Positions 47,251 through 60,560 are shown, counted from the first letter of the stretch. The stretch: DNA of 64,000 nucleotides from Limonium bicolor (GCA_023374045.1 CM041776.1:322053925-322117924), one strand, 5' to 3'. A program made the numbers and translations. Notes: generated by a model not told the origin, from the sequence alone.

Positions 47251-48380
47251 GAAGACAACAGGGAGTTGTGGAAAAGGCAATCGGGGAAGAGGAGGGAGGA
47301 GAGGTCAACCCCTTCGTCGTTGAATGGAAAGAATTGAAAAGGAAAATGCAGACACCTCCGCCTGAAAAGCTTGGAGACCGAGAAGACTGGGGAGAAGAGG
47401 CAAGAAAAACTGACAATATTTACAAGGTAAATGCAAAATGCAACTAGAAGGATGGGCAGAGAACTCCCACCGAAGGGAGTCTAAATGAAAGTATGTCCTA
47501 ATTTTTACACTCTATATTTAGTAGCGTTATAGGTCACAGGTTATAAATAACATCTAATGTAGCACTTTTTGTTGCTTCACTATAGAGTGAAGAAATCTGG
47601 ATCTCCAAACACTCATATACTCTTATTATAAGCAACAAAGGCATAGACAAACTGTTTATAGTTTTGGGACGTGCAGTGTGTGCAGAACCACTATTCTTTA
47701 AGTAACCATAAGAAATGAGAAACTGTAATCTAGCATAAAAGAACTATTAATAGTCAAGCTACATATTGTCGAAAAAAAAAGTCAAGCTACATTGGAGGTT
47801 CAAAGAAAAAGAAGTTGGTGACACTAATAAGAAAATATTTGAAATGCATAAAACTATTCAACAGACCTGTTCAGTCAATCATGGTTCCTAAAAGAGAGAT
47901 ATTTTCTCTTATAGTTCCATCATACGTACTCTTCAATATGCAATGCATTGGTAATAATTTTAAGACATATCTAGTGCATATGTATTTAGAATGACAACTA
48001 ATTGAAAGCAATTTACGGAATCATTCTAGAGATACACCTCCATTTGTATAAAACAGACAAAGAAGCATATACCAATGTCCCTAGCTTTTTGTTAAAGGAA
48101 CAATAGTCCAAAAATAATATCACCGAAAATCCAGCCTAACTAAAAAAATGGAAGACCGCCATTTAAAATGCCATGTCTCTCAACACGGCATGACGGTATA
48201 CCAGGCCACCACACAAGTTGAAGTTCAAACAAACAGCAAACAGTAATGTACGAACTACTGAATCAGATCATGTGCTCTAATGTTGCACTTGAACATGACA
48301 TGCTCTCTGGAAGATCGATGAACATATATAATGTAGGCACAACACTATCTGTTTGACATGACTAATCCTGAACTCACTTG
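47251..48380. other. Intergenic, nothing recognised
   Basis: No gene motif or repeat partner in the window. Confidence 0.4.
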
Positions 48381-48399
48381 GAACCCGAGTAATGATGAC

Positions 48400-50107
48400 T
48401 AGACAATCACGTGGTAATTACCGGGGGAATTAGTGACTGGGTCGGGATACCGATTAGTCGATATTACAAGAGCTAATATGTAGTTCTCGTATCCCAGAGT
48501 TGAGTGCGTTAGAGGACATGCGTTGGAGGACGAGCTTCGAGAATTAGCAGGTGAGCGTGAAACTTCACGCTAGCGTTATTACGGTGAAAGGTATGTTATT
48601 TTGTGATCCGATTGTTCTTGAGGATTTCTCGGGTTCGGATATTTGTATGCTTACTTGCTAAGAGGATATCTATGATTGATGATGAACTATCATATGTGAT
48701 TGGTTGTATGTTATTGCCTTGTACAAATTGCTTATGTTATACAATATTACTTGTTCGTATATATGTATATATTAAACCGAACTAGGGTGAGACAATGCTA
48801 TCTTATGATAAAGATAAGAGACATAATGAATAAAACGTCACAACATAGGATAATAATAAGATATATATCCAAACTTCTAAGAACTTACTTAGAAATAGAG
48901 CAACGGCCCGTTTAAAGCCGCTCTTATTATTATTACATTCAAATGGTATAAATCACCTAGAGATCCTAGGTATAAGACCTTGATGACACACATTCGAAAT
49001 GTTACACTGGATCCCGAGTTGATACTTAGGATTATATAAAGAGACCTTAATCATCAATGTTCGATTTATGTATATAGTGGAGTACGGAGAAATCCAAGGG
49101 TGGTGCCCTTGGTGCGCACTGTGATCACAGACTTGATGCAAGGATGCCCGCGTACGGGTCCTCATGCTCAACTAAATTCCAACAAACTAAGATGGTTCGT
49201 CGGTTACTGTCGTGGGTGACCCGCCTTATATAGGGGTATGGAGTAGGGACACGTCAGTTTAACGAGACATTGTCATTTGGCATGAGGTGGTCCTCAGCTA
49301 AAACATAATACGAATAGCTAGATAGCTCGTATAACTGGCAACATTATTTAGTGGCTTAAAAAGCCAATAACTAGAATAAATCATATACGTATTTATAACT
49401 CTCGTGTTGTTTGCATTGAATGTCTATCGACTTGATTGCATTGTGATATGCTATGTGGTGAATTATATGATGTATGTGTGATTTGGATAAGTTGAGTTAT
49501 CAAACTCGTATATACATTAATATGTATTAGATTGTTTTATTGTTTGTGTGAGTGAAGCCGGGGCTATGAATGGTTATTTGAATTACTGCAATATATATTA
49601 TTGCTTTACAATTTTGAATTATGTAAATATATTGCATGTAATTGAACCACATGTCAACTTGACCAATTAATCCGAGGGTCTAAGGGCGCATGACAGTCAC
49701 ATAGTAGCATATCAACAGGGGCTGATTCCGTACACTACAAACAAATATCTGCAGGTGTGTAATTGATGAAGACAACAGAGCGCGGGATGCTACGGGTAGA
49801 TAGTCGTCGTTACTAAGTTTATTTTGTTGTAATAAATCAATTGTAAGAATGTTGTATAAGGATTGAAATATTAGAATGCTCACTAGTTTTGTATTTGAAT
49901 TAGAGTAAAGGATATGTCTATCTCTTGCTCATCATAGTGGTAGTAGTGAAACAGTAATTGAATGCCTAGTTACTCACATGGGTGAGTGACAGTGGTAACA
50001 CCCGAGAGATATTATTTTATTATTCTTCGCCGTTTATGATTAAGATTTGGACAGATTGTACTAAGTTTTATTATTAAATTAGAGGTTAAGAAGTTAAGGG
50101 GTGTTAT
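48400..50107 (-). mobile_element. Possible degenerate Ty3-gypsy LTR
   Basis: Read on the minus strand from 50107, the sequence starts TATAACACCCCTTAAC, close to the TGTAACACCCC start of Tekay/Del-type LTRs. A good TATA box CCTATATAAGG follows near 49225. No primer site, gag or pol was found and the far border is unclear, so at best a solo or truncated LTR. Confidence 0.3.
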
Positions 50108-50994
50108 AAGATTGCCGTCAAATCTTTGTAGTGGGACCGATGATGATTGTCCAGCCTCCACTTCTTCTTGCTTATCTCTTCAATCCCTTATATTCTCCAG
50201 TTGGCGCTCTTGTTTCTGTTCTGCGGCTGTGTTCAATGTCAAAAAGATATAATGATAGATATGCCAACTTGTTTGGGCCTAGATTATTTGTTTGGGCTTC
50301 GTTTTACTCTCCGATTGTTGCGTCGTGAAGTTTTTGATGTGTAGAATGTTATTTCATGGCTATTATCTACATTTGACTCATAAATTTCATTAGGTCTTAT
50401 AAAATCATAAACTATAGAAAAAGTACATCTTTAAGTGTTAAATCTAGCTTAAGCTAATAGAGATAAAGGGGAATTAATTATTATCTATATATGAATTCTC
50501 CGCTTATCAGCCGATCCAACTAGTGGTGGAGCTAAGGGAGGCTTGGTGAGTGACCCCCTCCCCCAAACTCATCCGGTCATATGTTTGTTTTACTTATGTT
50601 TAATTTTTGAATATTTTGAATATAATTTTAAATTTAATATAATAAATATTTTTTAATATTTTTTAAATTCGACCCCATATTATGTTTTTTGCTCTGCCGC
50701 TAGGTCCAACAACTACTTTGGTTTGTCCCTTAAAGTTGTGCCACGTGAACCACATAGATGAAAAATGCCAGACAGTGACGATTATAAAATGTGGGAAATT
50801 TCACAGGAGAAGAATTAGTTTATAAAACCTTTTTGGGTGGGGACTGTAATTTTGCTAAGTGTCATAAGTGAAAGATGTAAATTTTTGTTAAACTTTTTGT
50901 TTCCTATCCAACCAATTCATGACTAATTTAATAACTATTTCAGCCGCATTTAAGTACTACTCAAAATTGTTACTTCTTGGACAATCTTAGGTTA
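50108..50994. other. Intergenic, nothing recognised
   Basis: ORFs at 50131-50344 have no recognisable domain. Confidence 0.4.
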
Positions 50995-51600
50995 ATAAAA
51001 TTTTAGACCCCCCCAGTGTGGAGATATTACAATTTAGCATCTTTAGGTTATCCATATATCTTTTAACCTCCTCAAGGTATGAGGTTTCTGACAGTGATCC
51101 CCAAAACTATAAATATGTTTGTTTATGCATTGATATTCTATGACCTAGATACCTCTTCATGTCATATAGTCACATCGGGCAATACTTAATACACAACCAC
51201 ACCCACAATCTCTTTCTTCTTCTCTGTCTATATTTCTAAATCATCTCTTTCTCCTTCATAACATTAAAATAGAACCGTAACTCCAATTGAGCAACAAAAA
51301 TGCTCATAGGAGTCACACCTTAATGGTTTTTGTCAAATAATAAGCTTAGGGATGAAAGATTGTGGGTGGGGTTATTTTTAAGTATTACCTAGCACAACAA
51401 TATTATATAGTGAGCGAAAATCACACATGGTAAGGGATAAGCCAGGTTAGTGGAATTGATATCTAAATAAACATATTTATGGTTATAGGGCCCACTGTCA
51501 GGAACCCTCATAGGGGGTTGAAAGTTATATTGATAACCTAAGATGATAACTTGTACTATCGTCACACCTCAAGGAGGTTTAGAGTAATTTACTCTAATTT
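50995..51600. mobile_element. Foldback MITE with ~250-bp arms
   Basis: The left arm words 'catctttaggttatccatat', 'ctgacagtgatcccc' and 'accacacccacaatctctttc' are matched inverted on the right ('tatattgataacctaagatg', 'gggcccactgtcag', 'gaaagattgtgggtggggtt'). Arms are diverged, so the element is old. No coding. Ends are uncertain by about 10 bases. Confidence 0.68.
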
Positions 51601-51718
51601 TTTTAAAGGCGCATATAGCTCACTAAGCTTAACAAGACTCTTTTGCAGCTTGACCTATAATCAACTGGGTTTAGACAATTATGATTCGGTTTTGAGTCGC
51701 AGATAGTTGATGAAGAAT

Positions 51719-51721
51719 GAG
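51719..51721. repeat. Left target site duplication of the large CACTA element
   Basis: GAG directly before the CACTA terminus; GAG recurs at 62252-62254. Confidence 0.88.
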
Positions 51722-51744
51722 CACTAGTGCAGAAAATGTTTTTT

Positions 51745-52095
51745 TACCACGGTTATTTTGCCTATATACCACGGTTCCAAACCGTGGTTAATACGCGCGT
51801 CGTATATTCAAAATTGACTATAAACCACGGTTGTAAACCGTCGTTTAAAAGCAGAGTATAAACCACGGTTGTTTGGCGACCGTCGTTTAAAGCCGTTTCT
51901 GTGCGGGAATCAAACCGATTTTATACCACGGTTCGGCCTTATAACCGTGGTATATAAGCTTTTTATACGACGGTTCGGAAACATAATTAACTGGGTATAT
52001 AACCCATTTTATACGACGGTTTTCTGCCAAACCGTGGTTTATAACGTCGTTCCATTGAGTTTTAAACCACGGTTTTAAGTGAACCGTGGTTTTTT
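51745..52095. repeat. Left subterminal hairpin array of the CACTA element
   Basis: Repeated half-sites ACCACGGTT / AACCGTGGT and the variant ACGACGGTT / AACCGTCGT, arranged as inverted pairs separated by 3-25 bases. About fifteen half-sites. In En/Spm such subterminal repeats bind TNPA; this sequence class differs from the maize motif. An ORF at 51869-52078 is a by-product. Confidence 0.85.
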
Positions 52096-52404
52096 TTTCT
52101 TTTTTTTTTTTTTTTTTAGTTTTTTTTAGTTTTTCTAGCCTCTACCACATATGTTTTCCAACACAACCCAATTTACAATCGCATATACAACCTGTACAGG
52201 GCATCCAACTGGTATTGCCCTTTGATAACCAACCACACTACATGACCATAAACCAAGTTGCCAGTTTGAATTGCAACATTTTAAAAACGAATTGCAAACA
52301 AAACTTTCACAAATAAGAGAGAGTTGAACTTTAAAAATTTGAGAGTCTACGTTGCTTCAGCACAAACAAAGTGTAGGTCTAACTACACTAGCTAGGGATA
52401 AGAT

Positions 52405-55400
52405 CTAAGAAACGCTCAAGTAATTTTTACACCAAAACTGCGATAAATGATCTTTTACAAAGTCCAGATCCACTTTGGAATACGTGACCCCCGCATTTGT
52501 GAAAAAAGAAGTGATATGTCCATAAAAAGAAACTGACCATCATTAGTACACACAATTTTATTTAAAATGCAATAACTTTAACTACAACTTTGATTAATGG
52601 GTTACCTTGTCATCATTGTCAAGTGTGTCAATATTTTGTACAATCTCGAACATGTACCGCATAACGTAATAGCCACAGCTCCGTGAATCAGGCTGTTTAG
52701 GACACTGTCATCACACCATCCATGGATTACCAACTTTAGACAGATCAAGAAATTTAAACGTTAAACTTTAATACAAAAATGCATGCATAAATTAAATGAT
52801 TACTTACACGTATGTATTGGAAGTTCAAGATGGAGAATGGTTTCTTCTCATCACTTAAACCAAGCTTATGGCCCCTGCATAAATTTTAAAATGAAGCCAT
52901 TTATTGCCAATAATCCAGGACAAGGTTAAAATAAATACAAAATGCATTAAAATTTTAAATACTCACTCCTTCAAATATTTCTCTACAGCGATCTCTCGAA
53001 TGTCATCAACGCCCAATGGGTCTAGTATCAACAAGCATGAGGTGTCGATACACAACACCAACAACATCCAATGATTGCTACCACAGGTAAAACAAAGAAT
53101 GTTTTGTAGAACAATATTTTTAATTTATCACATAATGTAATTAGGAAGCAAAAAATTCTAGTTATTGTATACTTACATCTGATGATATGGGATCAGCAAA
53201 TATTTACTTCTTCTTCGCATCGCAATACAAAATCCCTGCCTCACGTGCTGTGCACATCCTTGCTCATCCAATGCGGCCTGACTTGCTAACATCAATTGCG
53301 GACACAAGAAAGAGATGGAAGATAATCTCTTGTTTGATATCAGTCTAGTAGTCAAACACCTAAACAACATTATTTCATAAGATATGTTAAATAGCTTAAA
53401 AAATGAAAGATAATTTAATAATTTAGAAGATACTTACACACAATAGGCCTGAATCACAGAGATGTTAAGCAGGTCTCCCATCAAAAATTCTCTTAGATCG
53501 CTCACGGTAATCATCAGATCTCTGGGCTCAGGGGAGTGGAAAACATGCTTAGACACTATCATGTTGAAGTTGGTGACAGACTGCGGCTTCGTCATGAAAA
53601 AGTCTTACAACATTTTTTGTTTGACTGTCACTTCTTCTTCAGATACTTGGGTGTCAGAATGGCGGATCTCCTAGGAGTCATATCGAAAGGTTTCACCACT
53701 TCCTTTCTCACACTCTGACTCTCCTCATTTGATTTCACAACTTCCTTCCCCTTATCCACTTTCCTCTTCTTAACCGGTCTTAATTCCTTATCAATCTAAT
53801 AGTATACAAAATTTAAATAATATCATATCAGTCAACAGTCAAGTTAAAAACTAAACAGTAAGCATGTAAATAGTTTACCTTGTCACAGACATCAATGAGA
53901 GAATATGGCCATGGAACAACTGAAGATTGTGCTTGACCTATTTTACTCCACTGATTCCACTCCAACGGAAGCGGAGAGTCCTCATGGCCTTGCACAATGT
54001 CATCTACCGTCACACGAGCGTGAAGATGAGGGATGAGCTTGAAATGTACTATACTGTTCGGTCCGTCGTTAAAACCCGACCGTATGCAACATGCACAGTC
54101 TCACCATCCAACACTTGAAATAGATGGCATGATTTACCCACCTACATCAACTCACAACAGTAAGCAAGGTAATAAAATTATATTGTTTTAAAAGTAATGT
54201 TAAAATAACTAAGGACGAAAAAAGAACAAACTGGAAGGTTTTGATAAGGAAATGTGTCTCTGGTAGAAGAAGAAGGTGCAGGATGATCCACCATCGGAGT
54301 ATCCGCCGTCGTGGTAGGTAGACGTCGGTGTAGGATCATCGACCATCATAAGATCCGCCGTCGTGGTAGGATCCGGCAGACGTCGGTCTAGCAGTAGGTG
54401 CCGGTGTAGGAGACGCGGCCACTGTCGATGTATCCGCCGTCGCGGCAGGAGCAGACCTGGTGTAGGAGTAGGTGTCAGTGTAGGAGTATGCACCTGGCCC
54501 AATACTAAAGCCTCAAGTCTTCGCAGACGCTCATCGTAGGCTTGACGCTCCTCAGCGTGACGTCACTCCTGCTCCTGTACCCGTTCCTCCACCCATGCAT
54601 CCACCATTCTCTCTATCATTTCAGCCTGTGATACTCTCGATCGAGATGATGGAACACATCTTTTTGGCGAACTTCCCCTCCTAGCCCCCGCACTCGCCCT
54701 GGATGATCCTTTTGCCCAAGGGCCTTATTCAGTGGATCATCCTAAGACGGAGGGACCGGAACCATCTCCCATCGCTCAGTAGATCCAGACTATTTTAAAT
54801 TACAAAAACATTAGAAATGAACTTAATAATTAGTAAACAACAACTTTTAAAAATATATACTTACAATCCTTGCAGCCAACTCAGCAGTCTCGCTCTGCGG
54901 GACACATATACTCCCTCCTCATTTTTCTTCATGCGACCCAGCATAAATGTCTGCACCCTACTTGCATCGTCAACATTATCAATAACTAACTGAGTGCCAT
55001 CTTCATTAGTTTTCGTCAGTAGGCCCTCGCTCTTCCACTTCTCCAAGCGCCCCGTATACCCAGCTCGCCCCATGAAGTGCTTATATATATTCTTCGCCCG
55101 GTTACGTCTTGCTTGTTCTTGACGTAACTGTTACAAAATTTGTATATTTGTAAGTTATACATAACAATAAAAATATTTGTTAAATTTTATTCCTTAAATA
55201 ATTAAGAAAAAAATATTGTAAAATACCTTAAACTCTTCAGTCTGGCGATAGTCGTAGAATATCTCCAGTCCTCCTCCGTGATCATACCATCATACACACT
55301 ACCCACGGCGGTGACCTCTTGGAGCCCGGTTTGTTAATCCAACCATCTACCAACCGATGCTTGAACTGTCGCAGCGATGTCGCTAGAAGTGATTCAATCT

Positions 55401-55751
55401 TCGTCTGAAGTTCATCCGCGACTTTGTACCGCTTCTTCACCATCTGCCACATGATTTCTTTGTCTGCCTTTTCTTGATCCTCCCAATCCTTATTAATCGA
55501 GCAATGGGATTTTACCATCAATCCCAAGTAGAAGCAAACTGCTGCTTCGACCCACCAGAATGTCGGAGGTACTTGTCCCAGACCAAATCGATGGGAGAAT
55601 CCTTCTTCACCTTCAACCCATGGGTCGGTCCACGTCCCTTCCGAGGATTTTGCGAAGTAGATGCAGCTGGTGGTTCTTCAGTAGGGACGTCATCGTCAAT
55701 ATCATCCAACCCCAACAGTAAGTGCTCTTCGACTCTATCGTCAGGATCCAT
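52405..55751 (-). CDS. CACTA TNP1/A-like protein with Transposase_24 and Ulp1 (C48) protease domains
   Basis: Second protein of the element, likely start MDPDDRVEEHLLLG at 55751. The N-terminal part (55530-54860) has KYKVADELQT-type residues (KKRYKVADELQTKIES, RHRLV-like FKHRLVDGWINKPGS, GRAGYTGRLEKW) as in plant Transposase_24 (Ptta/En/Spm). A Pro/Thr-rich linker follows (about 54500-54200). The C-terminal part carries a Ulp1-like cysteine protease: SNHWMLLVLCIDT (His, near 53070), LILDPLG (Asp), and KQPDSRSCGYYVMRYMFEI (Gln and catalytic Cys, near 52680). A short last exon after donor GTAACC (about 52600) ends KNYLSVS-stop. Several introns and indels interrupt it. Ulp1-like domains remove SUMO in other proteins; the role in CACTA elements is not settled. 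Confidence 0.82.
54209..54502 (-). repeat. Low-complexity linker in the TNP1/A-like gene
   Basis: Repeats of 'gtaggagtaggtg' and 'atccgccgtcg' type give Thr/Pro-rich or Arg-rich peptides depending on frame. The block links the Transposase_24-like and Ulp1-like parts. Confidence 0.5.
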
Positions 55752-56034
55752 AATCTGAAAATAATCAATAATTAACAAGGTTAATACGAACATCTACTGA
55801 ATCAAATGTTGAAACATGACAAAAATGAATATATATATTGTCAACCAAACTTACAAAATAACATTTCATCGTTCAATCCACAATCCTTCATTGTGGTCGG
55901 ACCTTCGATATTCAAAATTAGTTACATTATCTACCTCCATCGGCAACCGAATAGGTACATCTGTTTCATCGTCACAATCGTATTCATCCTCATCAACATA
56001 TTATCAATTCCAACTATCGATCTTTTACTCTGCA

Positions 56035-59000
56035 TTACAATAGACCATCTGGGATTACACTGATCACGACAGTAGAATACTTGTTTTGCCTTGATGCAAC
56101 AATAAAGGGTTCATCAGTAGGAGCCGCTGTCGTTAAATCAACTAGCTTCATACCATGATCCTCCTCACGATATCCCTGTTTGTTGTCCACCCATTTGCAA
56201 CGAAATACGTAAGTTTCATAACTAGTGTAATTCAAGACCCAGATATCCTCAATAACACCATAATATTCGTTCTTCAGTGTATTACGACTTGTTCCTGTGA
56301 AAATGTCTTGTGAAGCGATAAGATGCACACCACTGTTCTGGTTTGTCGATTTACAATCTTGACGTTCAGTGTAAAAAGAAAATCCATTTACATCATATTC
56401 TTCATAAGACAACACATCGAGATTTAGACCAAGGGCCAACAACTGGATCATTTCATCCACGTTCCTTGAATCTTCATACAACACCTTCTGTCTGAACCAC
56501 TTAACAAATGTTGCATTCTACTCTTTTTTTTATTTGGCATTACTCATCGTTGGGTGTTTTGTTTTGAGGTAGGCTAGGTGTGCATCAAAATACGGTTCAA
56601 CAACTTCAGAATGATTCAACACAACCAGATGTGCCTTGTTCAATGTATCAATATCAACTCTGCATAATTTTTTCCCACAAGTACCAACCCCTTTAAGCCT
56701 GCCATCATGTCTTGCTTTTGGTAATCCAATAACATCAACACCGTGTAAGTAGTGAGTGCAGAAGTCAACTACCTCCTCTGTTACTGTCCCTTCAATTATG
56801 CTTCCCTCTGGACACCGATGGTTTTTCATTTTCTTTTTCAGTATACCATATATCTCTCAAACGGATACATGTATCGAAGGTATAACGAACCACAATGTTT
56901 GATCTCTCTAACAAGATGAACTAGTAGATGCACCATAATATCAAAAAACGAAGGAGGAAAATACATTTCCAACTGACACATGGTGATCACAAGGTCATTC
57001 TGTAGTTTATCCAGCGTCTCCACATCAAGCACTTTACAAGAAATTCCTTTGAAGAACACACATAAATTTGTAATAGTTTTCCTGACATCAGCTGGAAGGA
57101 TCCCACGGATTGCAACCGGAAGTAAGTGCTGCGTCAGCACATGATAGTCGTGAGACTTCATCATCCCTACCAATTTAAGATCAGACATTGATACCAAACT
57201 TGATATGTTCGATGAGTAACCGAATGGCACTTTAATTTGAAGAGAACTACAAAAACTTATTTTCTCTTCTATGGATAATGTATGGCAAGCGGAGGCAAGA
57301 ATGTTCTTTTCCCTCTTTGTTGTGGTGCGAGTTCTTCTCGTATACCCATTCAACCAGATCTTTTCTACCCTTCAATAGTCTTTTGACTTTCCTTTCATGT
57401 TTAGTAGTGTCGCAGTTACACTTCACCAATGTTTTTCTCCACGTGCATAGCATCAATGCAATGTGTCTCACCTCTAAATGTTGTCAATATTCAAGTTCCC
57501 AAAATATTGATTTTTTTCTTCTAGATGCTCTTTTCAGTGGCTTTAATGGTGGGTCCGAAGTTGTTCACAACATTCTTCAACTGATTGTAAGTCTCAGCAG
57601 TAGATAGTGGTGGTCATGCGACTGCATGATCCGTTTTTCCATCAAACTCTTTTGTCATCTTACGATATTTGTGACCTTTCTGGAGGAACTTCCGATGGCC
57701 CATGTACACATTTTTTCCACTGTTTTTTATCCGTATACTGCAAGTTCTATCTCCACATATAGGGCACGCTAGAGCTCCTTTAATTGTGTATCCCGAGAGG
57801 TTGCCGTATGCAGGGAATCATTGATTGTACAAAACAACATAGCCCGAGCGTGAAGTTTTCCATACCGTATGAATCATACACTGTCGCACCTTCATTCCAC
57901 AACAATTGTAAATCGTCAATAAGTGGTTGCAAAAACACATCAATTTTGTTTCCCGGTTGTTTTGGACCCGATATCAACAGAGAGAGGAGAATGTGTCTGG
58001 GTTTCATACACAACCATGGCGGCAGATTGTATATTGTCAATACAACAGGCCATACTATGTATACTGCTCATAGTGCCATAAGGGTTCATCCCATCAGTGC
58101 ATAAACCAAGCTTAAGTTCCTTGGGTCTGTACCGAATTAAGGGTATATTCTGTCAATGTTTCTCCATTGTGGTGAATCGGCTGGATGTCTCAATTTACCA
58201 TCATCCTTTCTATGGGTAGCATGCCATCGGAGGTTCTCAGCATCTTTTTGAAGAACTGCAAACAACGTTTGAATCGGGGAATTATCGGTAGATACCACAA
58301 CACCTTCGCAGGAGAACCCACTTTAGTGCTTATGTGGTTTCTCTCACCCTTTTTTACATAGCGTGATTCCCCACATTTAGAGCAATGGTCATCCAACTCA
58401 TTCTCCTTCCAGTACAACATACACCCTTTGGACAAGCATGTATTTTTTTATATTCCATACCCATCGGACACATTAACTTCTTTGCTTCATAAGTTGTTAT
58501 GGGTATCACATTGTCCTTTGGTAGTACATCCTTCAGCAGTTGTAAAGATCTGTAAACTGACATCACTCCATCCATGTCTCGCCTTCATATTGAATAGTTT
58601 TAGGACAACACTCAATTTGTTTTGTGTTTGCGTATCACATCCACTGTACAACGGTTCCTTTGATGCTTGCATCAGATTTTCAAATGTTTTGGGTTTGTTG
58701 GAAAAATGTTGTTCAACATCTTCCATCATTGCATTAAGGTCCTCCTGATCATCTGAATCACTAACTAGTGAATCATCTTGAGTATCCCCAAAATCGTGTG
58801 AAGCATCCATTTCTGATTGTTCTGCAACGACGTTATTAGCACACATTCAAACACTTGTACGGAATGTTGACCATGCAGTATTGCTATGGCTTCATAATCT
58901 TCTGTAAACCCTCTGCGAATCAGATGATCCTTAATCTTGTCCACACCTCGGTATTTGAAGTCGTTCTTGCAATCGACACAAGGACATCGAATATATCCCT

Positions 59001-59144
59001 TATCGCTTTGGTTTAAGTGTCAACAAGGACTTTGCAAAATTTATTGACCCCTTCTAGGTACTTGATGTCCAATCTGTCACTGTACATCACTAAGCGCTCC
59101 ATCTCCTTTTTCAACACACACCAGATGTCGTGAACTCGTTCCAT
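56035..59144 (-). CDS. CACTA TNP2-type transposase
   Basis: Catalyses cutting and joining of CACTA ends. Domains in order: an N-terminal transposase-associated domain (MERVHDIWCVLKKEMER, CPCVDCKNDFKYRG, IKDHLIRRGF, 59144-58860); an acidic spacer; Transposase_21 core (KLFNMKARHGWSD, LLKDVLPKDN, CPKGVCCTGRRMSW, KLGLCTDGMNPYG, NLPPWLCMKPRHILLSLL, GPKQPGNKIDVFLQPLIDDL, CPICGDRT, YMGHRKFL; 58850-57250); DUF4218 (MKSHDYHVLTQHLLPVAIRG, FFDIMVHLLVHLVREI, YMYPFERYM; 57250-56840); and DUF4216 at the end (YYGVIEDIWVLNYTSYETYV, FRCKWVD; 56310-56180), with the stop at 56035. About 3.1 kb, usual for TNP2. The frame is broken at several points by indels and perhaps short introns. Conserved Asp of KLGLCTDGMNP is present. 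Confidence 0.9.
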
Positions 59145-59205
59145 TGATCTCCTCTTTTTTATTTACAGATTAAAACCTAAACCTATCCAATCACCTTCGA
59201 TCTCA

Positions 59206-59397
59206 CCTAGGAACAAGTTAATAATATACAGTAGTTCAGTGATAATTTCGGCAGCATTACCTACAGTTCTCCTAGTGTAGATATATATATATGAATCGTT
59301 TCAATTCACATATATATGTACACTAGAAGAACACTAGGGTAATGCTGCTGAAATTATCACTAAACTACTGTATATTATTAACTCATTCACAACCTAG
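59206..59397. mobile_element. Small foldback MITE just upstream of the transposase start
   Basis: Arms 'gttaataatatacagtag' with 'tgataatttcggcagcatta' on the left, answered inverted on the right ('taatgctgctgaaattatca', 'ctactgtatattattaac'), centre 'gaatcgtttcaattc'. About 190 bp, non-coding; lies 60 bp upstream of the TNP2 ATG. Confidence 0.8.
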
Positions 59398-59559
59398 ATG
59401 GTGATATCAAAGGTCATTGGACAGTCCCAACAGGGACTATCTAAGACATACCTCTATCAGGTAAATCTCAGACAAGTAATATATGTTTGAATTGATTTTC
59501 CATTGTTTTAATAGAAAAACAAAAAAAAATTGGAACGTTTTAAATACCAACCCGACGAG

Positions 59560-60560
59560 TACTGGATGGTCAGCGCGAACAGCACAAGATAGAGAAGAGA
59601 CGTAGACAGATGTTCTTGCACGTAGTATATGACACCTATTCAATGAAATAATATAAGGTTTTAATTTTATAAAAACTTGAATATATAATTGAACATATTA
59701 AACAAACGAACATAGCTAATGTTATTACCGGTTATTTTGCTCTCCTCGTCTTAATTCGCTTGTCTTCTACCTCAGAGCAACCTGCAAGAGATGAAAAAAC
59801 TGAAACTGTAAGTAATTATGAAGAAAGGTAATTCGATGGAATTAGAATCAGCTTAAATTCTGGAAAAAATTTGGCATGACCTTGCGTATTTTTAGATACT
59901 CCACATTTTTTTAAGGCAGAAACAAACACAGTAGCAGCAATAACATTTATTCTCAGCAAACCATACGAATTATTATCAGACAACAAGTATATAATAATAT
60001 ATATGATCAATGAACAAAAACAACCACCCCATTTCAACTTAATCTCACATTCACCACACTATGCAAATATATATTCTATGATTGCAGAATACAAGTAGAA
60101 TTTAGTATAACATTTATTCGTGACAATATATAAATATTTATTTCTAAAATCATAGAATCAGAAAGTGCAAGTGTTTTACCGTGGGTTCTGATCAAGCAAA
60201 CCGTGGCAGAGGTTGACAGCAGCAGATAGTGCGACAAGTAGACAATCCGACCGTGTGTAGTGACACCTATTCAATGAAATTAGAATATAAGGTTTTAATT
60301 TGAAAAAATATGAATAATTGAACAAATAAGCAAACGAATATATTTTGAATAAACCATGTTATTGAAATTTTTAAAAAACTAACCTAATGAGTAGGGATGA
60401 TCAACTCACAAATGTGATGGAAGAGGAATTTTTCAACCGTAGTAACACCTATCCAATAAAATAAGAATAAGGTTTAAATTCTGGAAAAAATTGGGCATGA
60501 CCTTTGCGTATTGCTAGAGACTCCACTCTTTTTTTAAGCAGAAGCAAACACAATAGCAGC
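59560..60560. repeat. Diverged repeated segments in the CACTA 5' region
   Basis: 'gtagtgacacctattcaatgaa' followed by 'aataaggttttaatt' occurs at about 59618, 60248 and (diverged) 60438. 'taaattctggaaaaaatt(t/g)ggcatgacc' with 'cttttttt(a)aggcagaa.caaacac' occurs at about 59852 and 60475. Several rounds of segmental duplication in the leader or intron of TNP2. Confidence 0.65.

Noticed and set aside
51745..52095. Hairpin array as a CRISPR-like array
   Set aside because: Repeats are short palindromes at both ends of a CACTA element with no constant repeat and spacer structure, in a plant genome.
57278..58748. Plus-strand ORFs across the transposase region
   Set aside because: Antisense shadows of the TNP2 coding sequence.
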